A stretch of 64,000 nucleotides of DNA from MWBF01 sp040772005. GTDB taxonomy: Bacteria; Chloroflexota; Anaerolineae; CG2-30-64-16. The position numbers and the translations under genes are program-made. Numbering within the stretch: the first letter of the stretch is position 1; every line of letters starts with the position of its first letter. The notes beneath the pieces were generated by a model. The model ran no database searches and was not told the DNA's origin. It saw only the letters and a list, made by a program, of their open reading frames with translations. The stretch is from positions 248,001 through 312,000 of the forward strand of contig JAXGYZ010000003.1 in the NCBI GenBank assembly GCA_040772005.1. Reading direction: 5' to 3'. This document shows positions 17,622-26,920 of this stretch, in pieces.

Positions 17622-20600
17622 TTACTTGGGCATTCCGGCGAGCGCGGCTTCGGCGGGCCGGCCCGCGATGCCGAACGCGGCCAACTCCGTTCCCGGGTTG
17701 GTGATGCCGAAGTTGAGGTTCCAGGCAAACATCGGGCCCACCCAGCCCCATGCCTTCGCCATCTGGTAGGCCTTGACGAGGTACTGGGCCTGCTCATCGA
17801 GCGTGACGTCGCGCGCGTATTCGTAACCGGGCACCGGGTTGCTCTCGGACGCCCAGCCGAACTCGGTCGGCCAGATGCGCTTGCCGCTGTCGCCGTTGGC
17901 GACCATGACCGCGCGGTAGCGTTCCATCGTGTCTCGGAAGAAGAAGCTCGGATGGTTCTTGAAGCTCGGCTCCGCCGGGTTGCTGTAGCCCATCTTGGCA
18001 TCGGGCGGGTTGTTGTAGCCGCTGGGATGCGCGCCGACCGCATCGAAGCAGTTCTTGGCGCCCGCGGCATACATCCGCTGCAGATAGACGACGTCGTCGA
18101 TCGCGGTGGAGCCGTCGTTGACGCCGGTCGGCGTCAGCGCGCCCAGCACGACCGTCATGCCGGGGTCCTGCGCCTTGATGGCCCGGTATGCCCGGCAGAG
18201 CATATCGACGTAGCGGCCCGGGTCCAGCGGCTCGCGGCCCCATTCGTACCAGAGGTTCTGCTCGTTCCAGATTTCGATGGCCTGCACGCGGCCCTTGTAA
18301 TGGGCGGCGAACGCACCGACGAAGTCTGCATAGTCCTGGTTGTTGGCCGGCGGCCCTTCGACGCTGAAGTCGGTGTTGCCGGGCCGCGCCCAGTTGGGCG
18401 CTTTCACGATCGAGGCCAGGATGTTCAGCCCGCCGCCGCGCAGCGTGTTCACGATGTTATCCATGCCGCCCCAGCCATAGGCGCCCTTGGTGCCCTCGAA
18501 GTCCTTCCAGGGGAGCTGGAACTTGACCCAGTTGAAGCCCATGTTGCGGGTGGCATTGACGATATACCCCAGGTCTGCGCCGCCGTAGACCTGCGCCTGG
18601 ACGCCGTAGCCGAACGTGCCGGGAGCCCGCGGGTAGGAGGCCGCAGGAGCTGCGGCTGCGGGCGCCGCAGCCGCAGGCGCCGCGGCCACAGGGGCCGGGG
18701 TCGGCGGCGGCGCAACTTCGACGACGGCCACCGATTCGGTGTTGCCGCGGATGGTCACGAGCTCGCCCGTGACCCAGGCCGTGCCGTTGTCATAGTTGAT
18801 CTGCCACCAGGAGCCGTTTTCGTTCTGGCCCACGATGCGGTAGGTCGCGCCCCCGCGCAGCGTGCCGACCCGCGGGTAATCCGTGCCCGGGCCGGTGCGC
18901 ACGTTGGCGTTGGAGTTGGCGACCAGCTCCGCGAATTCCGGCGTGGGGCTGGGCGATGGCGTGGGGGTGAACTCAGGCGTCGGCGTCGGCACCGGCGTAT
19001 AGGTGGCGACCATGACCGCCTGGCCTTCGGGCTGCGCGAGCACCTGGCCGCGGTCCTTGACGGACACTTCCACCTGCACGGCGCCCGGCGCATCCGGCGC
19101 GGCGACGACGACGTTCGGGTCGGCCAGCGGACGCACCTGGCTCACTAGCTGGCCGTTTGCGTCCTTGATGGTCCACTCGACGAGGAAGTCGCTCTGGATT
19201 TCCTGGGCCTGGCCCTGCTGGTAGCTGCGCATGAGCGACCAGAGGTCCGTGTCCAGCCCGTCACCTGGGACGTTCTCGACCGTGAAGCCCTGCAGGTTGT
19301 AGCGCTTGAGGATTTCGAGCTTGTGGCTCAGGCTGGCCGAGTTTTCGAGCCAGACCGTGCGCGCGTTGCCCTGGTCATCCTGGTAGCGGTAGACATAAGC
19401 GCCGATGTTGGGATCGTACACGAGGCCGCTGGTCGGGCGGCTGGAGACGAGTGCGAGATTGAGCGGCTGGCCCGGCTCGACGACGGTCTGGTCTGCGGAG
19501 ACCCGGCCGATGAGCGGCTGGAGCGCATCGCTGTAGCTCTTCTGGAGCAGGTAGGCGCCGGCCAGTTCCACGCTGCGGCCGGAGAAGACCGGCTGAATCT
19601 TGAATCGGTCGACCTGGCCCACGGCGTAGCGCAGCAGGGCGTCGAACTGGCCGCCGGGCGCATAGGCGCGCGGGTCGACCGGCGCCGGGATGCCCACGGT
19701 GTCGGCAATCATGCCGATGGCCTGCCAGTCGTACGCGCCGGTGTCGAAGCGGTCTTCGGCAACCTGGCTGGCCGGCTCGACGCGCACGCTGAGCTGCTTG
19801 TTTTGCGCGTGCAGCTTGTCGGCCAGCAGCTTGAGGAACTGATTGAACTCGCCGCGCAGGTTCTTGTCCAGCCCGCGGTAGTCCAGGTCGATGCCCTTGT
19901 AGAGGTTGCCGACGGCCAGGTTGACGAGCGCATCGATGTGTGCGTCGCGCTGGGTCGTGTCGACGAGCATGTTCGCGAGCAGGTCGGTGCGGACGATGGG
20001 GCCGTCATAGTTGCGGATGACGGGCGTGACCGCGAACGTGCCGCCGAGCTGGTCGAACGTCGCATCGACGGAGCCGTCGATCGCGCCGTTCCCGCCGAGG
20101 TACAGGCCGGTCGGGTGCACTTCGGCAATCGCGCCGCTGCCGTCCGCCGGCAGGTTGCCGGCCAGGGCGGCGTCCATCGCGACGAGCGCCGGCTTGGGGT
20201 TGGTCTGCATGATCATGAGCGAGGTCGGCACTGCGTTGACCCGGCTCTCGATCTGGTCGTCTTCGCTGATGATTGTATGCGGCAGCCATTGCCACTGCTT
20301 GGCCGTGCTGTCCCAGGTGTAGACGTCCAGCGTCTCATACGGCTCGCTGTCGTTGGGGATGGGCGCAACCCAGACCGACTGGGTAGGCGGCTCACCGCGC
20401 AGGTTCAGTTGATAGAAGGGGCTTTTCGCCACGAGGTTCTGCGGGATGGCCTTCGCGGCATCGAGCAGATCGCCCCCGGCGCTGCCTTCCAGGAAGGTCA
20501 CCCGCGGAACGGAAGTGAGGCTGGCGCGGAAAGGTTGCGCAATGGTGCCGGGGTTGAAGATCACCTGGGTCCCATCCGGGTCAGTCAGGGTGCCGCCGGT

Positions 20601-20774
20601 TTCGGGAACTCGCGCCGTGCCCAGGTCAGTCACGCGGTCAATCAGCGAGATGGGGGGCAGGAGCAGCGCTGCAATCAGCAGCACGACCAGCACTGCATCC
20701 AGAATGCGGCGGCTCCGCTTTCCCTCTAGCCAGGTCGCAAAACGGGACTGCTTGGGATAGTGGGTAACTGCCAT
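17622..20774 (-). CDS. Degenerate GH18-like / SH3b / GH39-like fusion surface protein
   Basis: 1050 aa. An N-terminal membrane segment (~24-45) precedes an ectodomain with a GH18-like barrel (~220-510). In it the catalytic signature DxxDxDxE reads KGIDLDYR: D296 and D298 remain, but the first Asp is K293 and the catalytic Glu is R300, so chitinase-type activity should be lost. Next come a Thr/Pro linker, an SH3b domain (~615-675), an Ala/Pro linker, and a clan GH-A-like barrel (~715-1050) with intact candidates E838 (WNEQN) and E971 (WPTEFGW). The GH18-like part may now only bind glycan. It has its own promoter and a ~190-nt leader, and heads the three-paralogue cluster. Confidence 0.82.
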   Translation of the reverse strand: MAVTHYPKQSRFATWLEGKRSRRILDAVLVVLLIAALLLPPISLIDRVTDLGTARVPETGGTLTDPDGTQVIFNPGTIAQPFRASLTSVPRVTFLEGSAGGDLLDAAKAIPQNLVAKSPFYQLNLRGEPPTQSVWVAPIPNDSEPYETLDVYTWDSTAKQWQWLPHTIISEDDQIESRVNAVPTSLMIMQTNPKPALVAMDAALAGNLPADGSGAIAEVHPTGLYLGGNGAIDGSVDATFDQLGGTFAVTPVIRNYDGPIVRTDLLANMLVDTTQRDAHIDALVNLAVGNLYKGIDLDYRGLDKNLRGEFNQFLKLLADKLHAQNKQLSVRVEPASQVAEDRFDTGAYDWQAIGMIADTVGIPAPVDPRAYAPGGQFDALLRYAVGQVDRFKIQPVFSGRSVELAGAYLLQKSYSDALQPLIGRVSADQTVVEPGQPLNLALVSSRPTSGLVYDPNIGAYVYRYQDDQGNARTVWLENSASLSHKLEILKRYNLQGFTVENVPGDGLDTDLWSLMRSYQQGQAQEIQSDFLVEWTIKDANGQLVSQVRPLADPNVVVAAPDAPGAVQVEVSVKDRGQVLAQPEGQAVMVATYTPVPTPTPEFTPTPSPSPTPEFAELVANSNANVRTGPGTDYPRVGTLRGGATYRIVGQNENGSWWQINYDNGTAWVTGELVTIRGNTESVAVVEVAPPPTPAPVAAAPAAAAPAAAAPAASYPRAPGTFGYGVQAQVYGGADLGYIVNATRNMGFNWVKFQLPWKDFEGTKGAYGWGGMDNIVNTLRGGGLNILASIVKAPNWARPGNTDFSVEGPPANNQDYADFVGAFAAHYKGRVQAIEIWNEQNLWYEWGREPLDPGRYVDMLCRAYRAIKAQDPGMTVVLGALTPTGVNDGSTAIDDVVYLQRMYAAGAKNCFDAVGAHPSGYNNPPDAKMGYSNPAEPSFKNHPSFFFRDTMERYRAVMVANGDSGKRIWPTEFGWASESNPVPGYEYARDVTLDEQAQYLVKAYQMAKAWGWVGPMFAWNLNFGITNPGTELAAFGIAGRPAEAALAGMPK

Positions 20775-20966
20775 GTGTTTTATCGGTACTCCTGTACGAG
20801 ATAGATGTCAGCGGGCTGAGGGCGCCTCCGGAACACCCAGAGGGCGGCAGCTTCAACCAGGCCGTGTCATTCCTCGGGCGTTTGACGCTCAGTGATGGCC
20901 GCGAGGTTAATGGTCATTCTCTAACATACTCCGCGAGGAAGACGGGTCTGCCGGAAAGTGAAGTGC

Positions 20967-20995
20967 ATTCTAGCACACACAAATGGTTTAGGCAA
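20967..20995 (-). promoter_or_regulatory. Promoter of the GH18-like/SH3b fusion gene
   Basis: On the minus strand, TTGCCT (20995-20990) and TAGAAT (20972-20967) have 17-bp spacing. It would give a ~185-nt 5' leader before the ATG at 20774. I recognise no riboswitch in that leader. Confidence 0.6.
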
Positions 20996-21114
20996 AACAG
21001 CCACAGCAAGACTTATAATGATCACATCTGAACTAGGCTTGCAGACCATCCTGTGCTATCATGTTTTCAGCTGCTCCACAGGGGCAGGCTGAACCACTCC
21101 TCCGACAAGGACAC

Positions 21115-22443
21115 ATGCAACCCAAACGCACTTCTAGACGGCTGTTGGCTTTCCTGGTCAGTGCCGTTGTCCTCCTGACCCTGGCCGGCGTGGGCCTGCT
21201 GGCCGCGTATTTCTTCCTGTCGCGCCAGCCTGCGGAGACCGCTGTCTGGGTCAATCCCGTGTCCGTCATATCGGCGGAAGCCGTTGCCCCCGATATCGCC
21301 GTGCTGACTCTGGCCGGCGAGCCGGATGATCGTGTGGTGCGCGCCGCGCTGGATGCCGGTGAGATCGAAACCGCCTACGCCACGCTGGCTTACGCCCTGC
21401 TTATTCCTGACAGCCTGCGCGGCGGCAACTGGCTTCTGCTGGCCCGCGAGGCGCAGGCCCGCGATGCGGAGCGGGCGCGCGTGTGCTACCAGGCCGCGCT
21501 CGACCTGGCCAGCCTCGGCCCCACGCTGAACGACCTGGCCCGTGCGGATATCTCGCTGCAGGTGGCCGCGGGCTATGCCCAACTCGACCGGGCCTGGATT
21601 GCCCGGCTGAGCCTGGCCCAGGCGGAGAATATCGCCCGCTACAGCCTGACGCTCCTGCCCGCGCAGCGACGGAACTTGCTGACCCAGGTTGCGCAGCGTT
21701 ATCGCGCGTTGGACGACGTGCAGTTGGCCCAGACTATCGAGAGCCGGCTGGAGGAATACGCGGCGGGACCGGGCGCGGTCGTGGCCGCGCCGCCGGCCCT
21801 GTTGCCCACATTGCGCGGCACCGTGGCGCTGCCCACCGGCGTCACGATCGCGCTGGCCGCGCGGCAGCAGGCCGCAGCGGGGCTTGCTGCGCGCTGGCTC
21901 TCCGCAGGGCCGAGCAGCCGCGACACGCTGGCACAGGCATTGGGTCAGGCCCTGCGAAATGAGGACGATGCGCGCGCGGCGTTCTATGACACGGCGGAGA
22001 CCCTTGAACTGGCCGACCGGTTGGCGCTTCTGCACGACCGCGCCGTCTGGCTGACCATCAGGGCGCGCGTGGCGCGGGGCGACTATGGCCTGCTGCTCGT
22101 GCCGGAATGGGAAACGGAAGCGGCAACCATCGACGCTCAGTTGACCGAGGTCTACACTGCACTCATCAACGGCTACGGCCAGCAACTTGATACGCTGGAC
22201 GAGGTGGAGGGCGTGCAGGCGCGGGTCGAGCTGCTGCGCCAGGGCCTGCTCTGGACGCGGCTTGGCCTGTTCTCTGCTGATGCGGAGCAGGCGTTGAGCG
22301 ACCAGCTTGCCGAGGCATCGCGGCAGCTCTGGACGCGGCAGGGCGGCGTCGGCTTGACGCTTGTCGCCCAGGATGTCCAGGGGGAACGGTTCTACCTGCT
22401 GGCCGGCTCAGAGGCGGCCCTCGCGCCGCAGATTGCGCAGTAG
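21115..22443 (+). CDS. Membrane-anchored helical (TPR-like) protein of unknown function
   Basis: 442 aa from the ATG at 21115, with AAGGA just upstream; an alternative ATG at 21061 adds 18 residues. One transmembrane helix (~10-32) is followed by an all-helical extracytoplasmic region rich in Ala/Leu/Arg. Parts of it read like TPR pairs (residues ~80-210). No catalytic motif is visible. It may be a scaffold for surface assemblies. A TATAAT at 21014-21019 may be its -10 box, but no good -35 accompanies it. The gap 20775-21060 otherwise holds the divergent promoter of the large surface gene. Confidence 0.7.
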   Translation: MQPKRTSRRLLAFLVSAVVLLTLAGVGLLAAYFFLSRQPAETAVWVNPVSVISAEAVAPDIAVLTLAGEPDDRVVRAALDAGEIETAYATLAYALLIPDSLRGGNWLLLAREAQARDAERARVCYQAALDLASLGPTLNDLARADISLQVAAGYAQLDRAWIARLSLAQAENIARYSLTLLPAQRRNLLTQVAQRYRALDDVQLAQTIESRLEEYAAGPGAVVAAPPALLPTLRGTVALPTGVTIALAARQQAAAGLAARWLSAGPSSRDTLAQALGQALRNEDDARAAFYDTAETLELADRLALLHDRAVWLTIRARVARGDYGLLLVPEWETEAATIDAQLTEVYTALINGYGQQLDTLDEVEGVQARVELLRQGLLWTRLGLFSADAEQALSDQLAEASRQLWTRQGGVGLTLVAQDVQGERFYLLAGSEAALAPQIAQ

Positions 22444-22476
22444 GGCAATCATCATCGGAGCGGTGGTTAAGACCGT

Positions 22477-22505
22477 TTGACATTCCCCGCCCGCGGGGGT
22501 ATACT
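22477..22505 (+). promoter_or_regulatory. Near-perfect sigma70 promoter with overlapping dyad
   Basis: TTGACA (22477-22482) and TATACT (22500-22505) with 17-bp spacing is the best match to consensus in the window. The -10 box is part of a dyad (GTATACTC at 22499-22506, GAGTATAC at 22540-22547), with a second dyad nested inside (AGAACCC / GGGTTCT). The dyad could be an operator or a 5' hairpin. Confidence 0.8.
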
Positions 22506-22511
22506 CGGAGC

Positions 22512-22632
22512 ATAGAACCCGGAGGCACATGGGTTCTTAGAGTATACAGGAGGGTGTCACAAGCGAAATGATGGGCCCTCATGCTGCTATTCTGTCAAAG
22601 CACCGAGGCGTCTGACGCTGCGGTGTTTTTTG
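22512..22632 (+). ncRNA. Candidate small RNA or attenuator leader upstream of SWIM gene
   Basis: A predicted ~120-nt transcript runs from the consensus promoter to a strong terminator. It contains AGGAGGG (22548-22554) and a 15-codon ORF (22568-22615, MMGPHAAILSKHRGV). The ORF's stop codon lies exactly in the terminator loop. It could be a stand-alone sRNA, or a leader whose translation opens the terminator and lets transcription reach the SWIM gene 60 nt downstream. No known RNA family is recognised. Confidence 0.45.
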
Positions 22633-22642
22633 TGTCTTTGAC
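22594..22642 (+). terminator. Intrinsic terminator of the leader RNA
   Basis: The stem CACCGAGGCGTC-TGA-CGCTGCGGTG (22601-22625; two mismatched bases) is followed by TTTTTT. An outer GTCAAAG / CTTTGAC pair (22594-22600, 22636-22642) can extend the fold past the T-run. Confidence 0.75.
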
Positions 22643-22692
22643 CTGTGTGGGCAGGTCTATCTCTGGTACGCCAATCTAAAGGAGGCCTTCTC

Positions 22693-22950
22693 ATGGATTC
22701 GGCGATGATCGCCAAGATCAGCAAGGCTCGCGAGTACGCTCAAGAACCCGAACGCATGGAGGTCGCGAGCGTCGAGGTCCTGTTCAAAGGCAAACATCAA
22801 TCTTATCATGTGGTATATGAGCAAGGTGCTTGGAAGTGCGAATGTGATTTCTACGTGCAGCGCGGGGTTTGCAGCCACACGATGGCCCTGGAGAAGGTGC
22901 TGGGCAAGACAGGCATGACGATGGCTGCACCTGCGGCGGTCGAGGCGTAA
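22693..22950 (+). CDS. Small SWIM zinc-finger protein
   Basis: 85 aa. The start at 22693 is fixed by AAAGGAGG ending 7 bases upstream; a longer GTG frame is unlikely. The core is a SWIM zinc finger, CxCx8CxH (C49, C51, C60, H62). SWIM domains bind zinc and often DNA or protein partners; here it is stand-alone, with a basic, helical N-terminus. It sits behind an attenuator-like leader, suggesting conditional expression. Its partner and target are unknown. Confidence 0.85.
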   Translation: MDSAMIAKISKAREYAQEPERMEVASVEVLFKGKHQSYHVVYEQGAWKCECDFYVQRGVCSHTMALEKVLGKTGMTMAAPAAVEA

Positions 22951-23072
22951 ACCCAGTATTCGTGATATATCTGACACCGGATCGGGCGGGCGCGCGGGCA
23001 AATCAGCCGTGACCCGCCCGATGCTATCATCAGCACGAGCGACAAGTCATCAGCACACGGGCGAGAGCATTG

Positions 23073-24089
23073 ATGCGGGATTTCATTCGCAGGCGCTGGA
23101 AAGTCCTTTTCGGCCTTCTCGTCAGCCTGTTCTTCATCTGGATTTCACTGCGGGGGCTGCATCTCGGTGAGCTCGGCCAGTATCTGCGCCAGGCGAATTA
23201 CGGCTGGATTTTGCCCGGCATCGTGGTCTACTTCGGCGCAGTCTGGGCGCGCACCTGGCGCTGGCATTACCTGCTGCGGCCGCTGAAGCCGGTCTCGCTG
23301 GCCGCGCTCTTCCCTGTCGTCTGCATCGGCTACTTCGGCAACAACGTTTATCCGGCCCGCGCGGGCGAGGTCATCCGGGCGTTTGTGCTGCGCCGGAACG
23401 AAGGCATCAGCGTCAGTGCATCGCTGGCGACGATCATCGTCGAGCGCGTCTTCGATGGGCTGGTGATGCTGCTGTTCGTGTTCTTCGCGCTGCCCTTCGT
23501 CGGCGCAGAACATATCCCAGCCGTCTACCGGGTCACGGTGATTGCGGCGAGCATCGCCTTCTTTGCGGCGCTGGCCTTCTTCCTGTGGATGGTCTTCGAT
23601 GAGCGCCGCGCCTCGGCTGTCTACCGCTTCTTCGCGGACCGGCTGATTCCGGCCCGGCTGCGCGGCCCGCTGGACGGCTTCTATGCGCGCTTCCTGGAGG
23701 GCCTGCACTTCCTGCGGAGCGGTCGCGACGTGCTGATGGTGTTTGTGACCTCGCTCGTCATCTGGCTCCTGGAGACCGTCAAATACTGGTTCGTCATGCA
23801 CGCATTCGCCTTCACGATCAGCTTCATCGGCCTCATGTTGATGAACGGCGTCGTCAACCTGACGACGACGCTGCCGTCTGCGCCGGGCTACATCGGCACG
23901 TTCGAGATCGGAGCGCGGGTTCTGGAGGCGTTAGGAGTGGACTATGGGCTGGCGTTCGGCTATACTATCGTGTTGCACGCAGCCCTCTGGTTCCCTATCA
24001 CGCTTCTGGGCGGCTATTACATGTGGCGCGAAGGCGTGAAGTGGCGGGATTTCGATAGAAAGAATAGCGAGGAATTTCAGGCACCATGA
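23073..24089 (+). CDS. Flippase-like integral membrane protein (LPG-synthase TM domain family)
   Basis: 338 aa with about eight transmembrane helices. It matches the family of MprF transmembrane domains and AglD/UPF0104-like proteins (for example WHYLLRPLKPVSLAALFPVV and the PGYIGTFEIGA motif near residue 275). Such proteins are thought to move or organise lipid-linked sugars. The ATG at 23073 follows a TTG that I do not prefer. The stop overlaps the start of UDP-glucose dehydrogenase (ATGA), so the two form an operon, fitting a role in cell-envelope glycan or glycolipid synthesis. Confidence 0.82.
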   Translation: MRDFIRRRWKVLFGLLVSLFFIWISLRGLHLGELGQYLRQANYGWILPGIVVYFGAVWARTWRWHYLLRPLKPVSLAALFPVVCIGYFGNNVYPARAGEVIRAFVLRRNEGISVSASLATIIVERVFDGLVMLLFVFFALPFVGAEHIPAVYRVTVIAASIAFFAALAFFLWMVFDERRASAVYRFFADRLIPARLRGPLDGFYARFLEGLHFLRSGRDVLMVFVTSLVIWLLETVKYWFVMHAFAFTISFIGLMLMNGVVNLTTTLPSAPGYIGTFEIGARVLEALGVDYGLAFGYTIVLHAALWFPITLLGGYYMWREGVKWRDFDRKNSEEFQAP

Positions 24090-25408
24090 AGAACATCGCG
24101 GTAATTGGCACGGGCTACGTCGGGCTGGTGACGGGCACCTGCTTTGCGGACCTGGGCAACCATGTCTGCTGCATCGACATTAACCAGGAGAAGATCGACC
24201 TGCTCAACCGGGGCGGAGTGCCCATCTTCGAGCCTGGCCTTGAGGAGGTAGTCCGGCGCAACGTGGCGGCCGGCCGTCTTTGTTTCACGACCTCCTATCA
24301 GGAGGGGTTGGCCGGCGCGGAGTTCGTCTTCATCGCTGTGGGCACGCCCTCGGGCGTCGATGGCGAGGCCGACTTGCAGTACGTCCGGATGGCTGCGGAA
24401 ACCATCGCGGAGACGATGGATCATCCGCTCATCATCATCAACAAGAGCACCGTCCCTGTCGGCACGGGCGACTGGGTGGCGGACATCATCCGCAAGCACC
24501 AGGTCAACCCTATCCCGTTCTCGGTCGTCTCCTGCCCGGAGTTCCTGCGGGAAGGCTCCGCGCTGGCTGATTTCATGAGTCCCGATCGCGTGGTGCTCGG
24601 CTCGCTGGACCATGAGGCTGCGGAAAAGGTGGCCCAACTGCACCTGCCGCTGCGCGCCCCGATTGTGCTTACCGACCTGCGCACGGCTGAGATGATCAAG
24701 TACGCGTCCAACGCGTTCCTCGCCACGCGCATCTCGTTCATCAACGAGATTGCCACTATCTGCGAGAAGCTCGGCGCGGATGTCAAGGAGGTTGCCGCGG
24801 GCATGGGCTATGACAAGCGCATCGGCCGCGCGTTCCTCGATGCCGGGGTCGGATACGGGGGGAGTTGTTTTCCGAAGGACGTCAAGGCCCTCGAATATAT
24901 GGGGCTGCTGCACGGCGCGCATCCGGCGCTGCTGCGCGCAGTCATGGATATCAACCGCGACCAGCGCCGGCTGATCGTCCACAAGTTGCGAGAGCTGTTG
25001 GGCACGCTGCGCGGCAAGCGCATCGGATTGCTGGGGCTGGCGTTCAAGCCCAACACGGATGACATGCGCGATGCGCCTGCGGTCGAGATCGCCAATATTC
25101 TGCTGCGCGAGGGCGCGACCGTGCGGGCGTATGACCCCGTTTCGATGAGCGTGGCGGAGCGCGTCGCGCCGGAGATCGAGCTGGCGCCAGGGCCGTATGA
25201 GCTGGCCGAGGGCAGCGATGCGCTCGTCCTTGTGACCGAGTGGAACGAGTTCAAGCACCTGGACCTGCCGCGCATCCGGTCGCTGATGCGCACGCCGGTC
25301 GTCATCGACGGCCGCAACGTCTACGAGCCGCAGACCATGTGGGAAGCCGGATTCCTGTACCGCGGCATCGGTCGCGGGTACAATTGCGCGAATCCGGTCG
25401 GGGAGTAA
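24086..25408 (+). CDS. ugd: UDP-glucose 6-dehydrogenase
   Basis: 440 aa, normal length. It oxidises UDP-glucose twice with NAD+ to give UDP-glucuronate for exopolysaccharide or glycolipid synthesis. The N-terminal Rossmann motif is GTGYVGLVTG. Catalytic Cys261 lies in the motif GYGGSCFPKDV, and the C-terminal UDP-binding domain contains GLAFKPNTDDMRDAP. Translationally coupled to the flippase-like gene. A small hairpin (AGGACGA / TCGTCCT, ~25465-25491) after the stop may end the operon. Confidence 0.95.
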   Translation: MKNIAVIGTGYVGLVTGTCFADLGNHVCCIDINQEKIDLLNRGGVPIFEPGLEEVVRRNVAAGRLCFTTSYQEGLAGAEFVFIAVGTPSGVDGEADLQYVRMAAETIAETMDHPLIIINKSTVPVGTGDWVADIIRKHQVNPIPFSVVSCPEFLREGSALADFMSPDRVVLGSLDHEAAEKVAQLHLPLRAPIVLTDLRTAEMIKYASNAFLATRISFINEIATICEKLGADVKEVAAGMGYDKRIGRAFLDAGVGYGGSCFPKDVKALEYMGLLHGAHPALLRAVMDINRDQRRLIVHKLRELLGTLRGKRIGLLGLAFKPNTDDMRDAPAVEIANILLREGATVRAYDPVSMSVAERVAPEIELAPGPYELAEGSDALVLVTEWNEFKHLDLPRIRSLMRTPVVIDGRNVYEPQTMWEAGFLYRGIGRGYNCANPVGE

Positions 25409-25534
25409 TCACCGGTTTCTGGCTGCCCGACGTCTGTGTAATTCGCTTGCTGTGTCTGCTGTGGAGGACGAGAGCTCTGCTTTTCGTCCTTCATATTTGT
25501 TGTCATCCATCGGGTTTTCCGGTCAGGAGGTCAC

Positions 25535-26920
25535 TTGGACCCACTCATCGCCATCCGCAAGACCGTGCTGGATAATGGATTGACGGTGCTGCTGCGCGAG
25601 ATGCACCATGCACCGGTTGCCAGCTTCTGGATGTGGTATCGCGTCGGCAGCCGCAACGAGCGCGCCGGCATCACGGGTATATCGCATTGGGTCGAACATA
25701 TGCTGTTCAAGGGCACGCCCACCTTCCCACAGGGCGAGTTCGATAAGGCCATTGCGCGGGAAGGCGGCATGTTCAACGGTATGACGTGGATCGACTTCAC
25801 GACTTACTTCGAGACGCTGCCCGCCGACCGCATCGACCTGGCCCTCCGCGTTGAGGCAGACCGGATGGTCAATGCGGTGTTCGACCCCGAGGAAACCGAG
25901 CTGGAGCGCACCGTCATTATATCGGAGCGGCAGGGGAACGAGAATAACCCGGGCTTCCTGCTGGGCGAGGCGCTGCAGGCCGCGGCCTTTCAGGCCCACT
26001 CTTACCACCATTCGGTAATTGGCTGGCAGTGCGACCTGGAAACCATGACGCGCGATCAGCTTTACGAGCATTATCGCGTCTACTACGCACCCAACAACGC
26101 GGTGTTGGCGCTGGCCGGCGACTTCGATGCGGAGGCGATGCTGGCGCGCATCCAGGAGTTGTTTGGGGCGATTCCGCCCGGCCCGCCCACCCCCCCCGTG
26201 ACATTCAAGGAGCCGCCCCAGCGCGGCGAGCGTCGGGTGATCGTGGAGGGGCCGGGGACGACCTCCTACCTGGAAGTCAGCTATCACGCGCCGGCGGCCA
26301 CCGACCCCGACTACTATCCCATGGTCATTCTCAGTACTATCCTGGGCGGGGCGAAGGGCATGTCGCTCTGGGGCGGCGGCACGACCAACCGCAGCTCGCG
26401 GCTGTATCAGGCGCTCGTCGAGACCGAGCTGGCCTCCGACGCGGACTGCGCCATTACATCCACGATCGACCCTTACCTGTTCAGCTTCTCCGCAACGGTG
26501 CGGGAGGGGCGCACGCTGGCCGAGGTCGAGGACGCGATGCTGGAGGAAATCCAGCGGGTCATCGATGAGCCGGTCACCGAAGCAGAGCTGGCGAAGGCGA
26601 TCAAACAGACGCGGGCCCAGTTTGCCTATTCGAGCGAGAGCGTGACCGACCAGGGTTATTGGCTGGGCTTCAGCGAGTTGATCGCAGATGTAAGCTGGTT
26701 CGAGAACTTCCTGGAACGGGTCTCTGCCGTGACTGTGGCGGACGTGCAGCGCGTGGCGCAGCAGTACTTCAGGCCCGCGCGGCGCAACGTGGGCTGGTAT
26801 ACGCCGCAGCGCAGTGGCAATGCGGACGCGGACGCGCTCGGCGCAGAAGCCGCATTCGATGAAGCAGGTGTGGCCCTGGCAGACGACGCCGGATTGGCGG
26901 AGGAGGTCTTCGATGCATAA
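25535..26920 (+). CDS. M16 zinc metallopeptidase (active subunit)
   Basis: 461 aa. The inverted zinc motif HWVEH is at 51-55 with catalytic Glu54, and a downstream Glu ligand falls in TVIISERQ. The two-domain M16 fold is full length for a half-enzyme. The start is TTG at 25535, fixed by AGGAGG four bases upstream; no ATG suits. Its stop overlaps the start of a second M16 gene by 8 bp. M16B enzymes of this kind form pairs of one active and one inactive subunit that cut peptides in a closed chamber. No signal peptide is seen, so it is probably cytoplasmic. Confidence 0.92.
   Translation: MDPLIAIRKTVLDNGLTVLLREMHHAPVASFWMWYRVGSRNERAGITGISHWVEHMLFKGTPTFPQGEFDKAIAREGGMFNGMTWIDFTTYFETLPADRIDLALRVEADRMVNAVFDPEETELERTVIISERQGNENNPGFLLGEALQAAAFQAHSYHHSVIGWQCDLETMTRDQLYEHYRVYYAPNNAVLALAGDFDAEAMLARIQELFGAIPPGPPTPPVTFKEPPQRGERRVIVEGPGTTSYLEVSYHAPAATDPDYYPMVILSTILGGAKGMSLWGGGTTNRSSRLYQALVETELASDADCAITSTIDPYLFSFSATVREGRTLAEVEDAMLEEIQRVIDEPVTEAELAKAIKQTRAQFAYSSESVTDQGYWLGFSELIADVSWFENFLERVSAVTVADVQRVAQQYFRPARRNVGWYTPQRSGNADADALGAEAAFDEAGVALADDAGLAEEVFDA

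Noticed and set aside
20775..20960. Cyclic-dinucleotide riboswitch upstream of the wall-active fusion gene
   Set aside because: The leader is long enough, but conserved c-di-GMP or c-di-AMP core sequences are absent.
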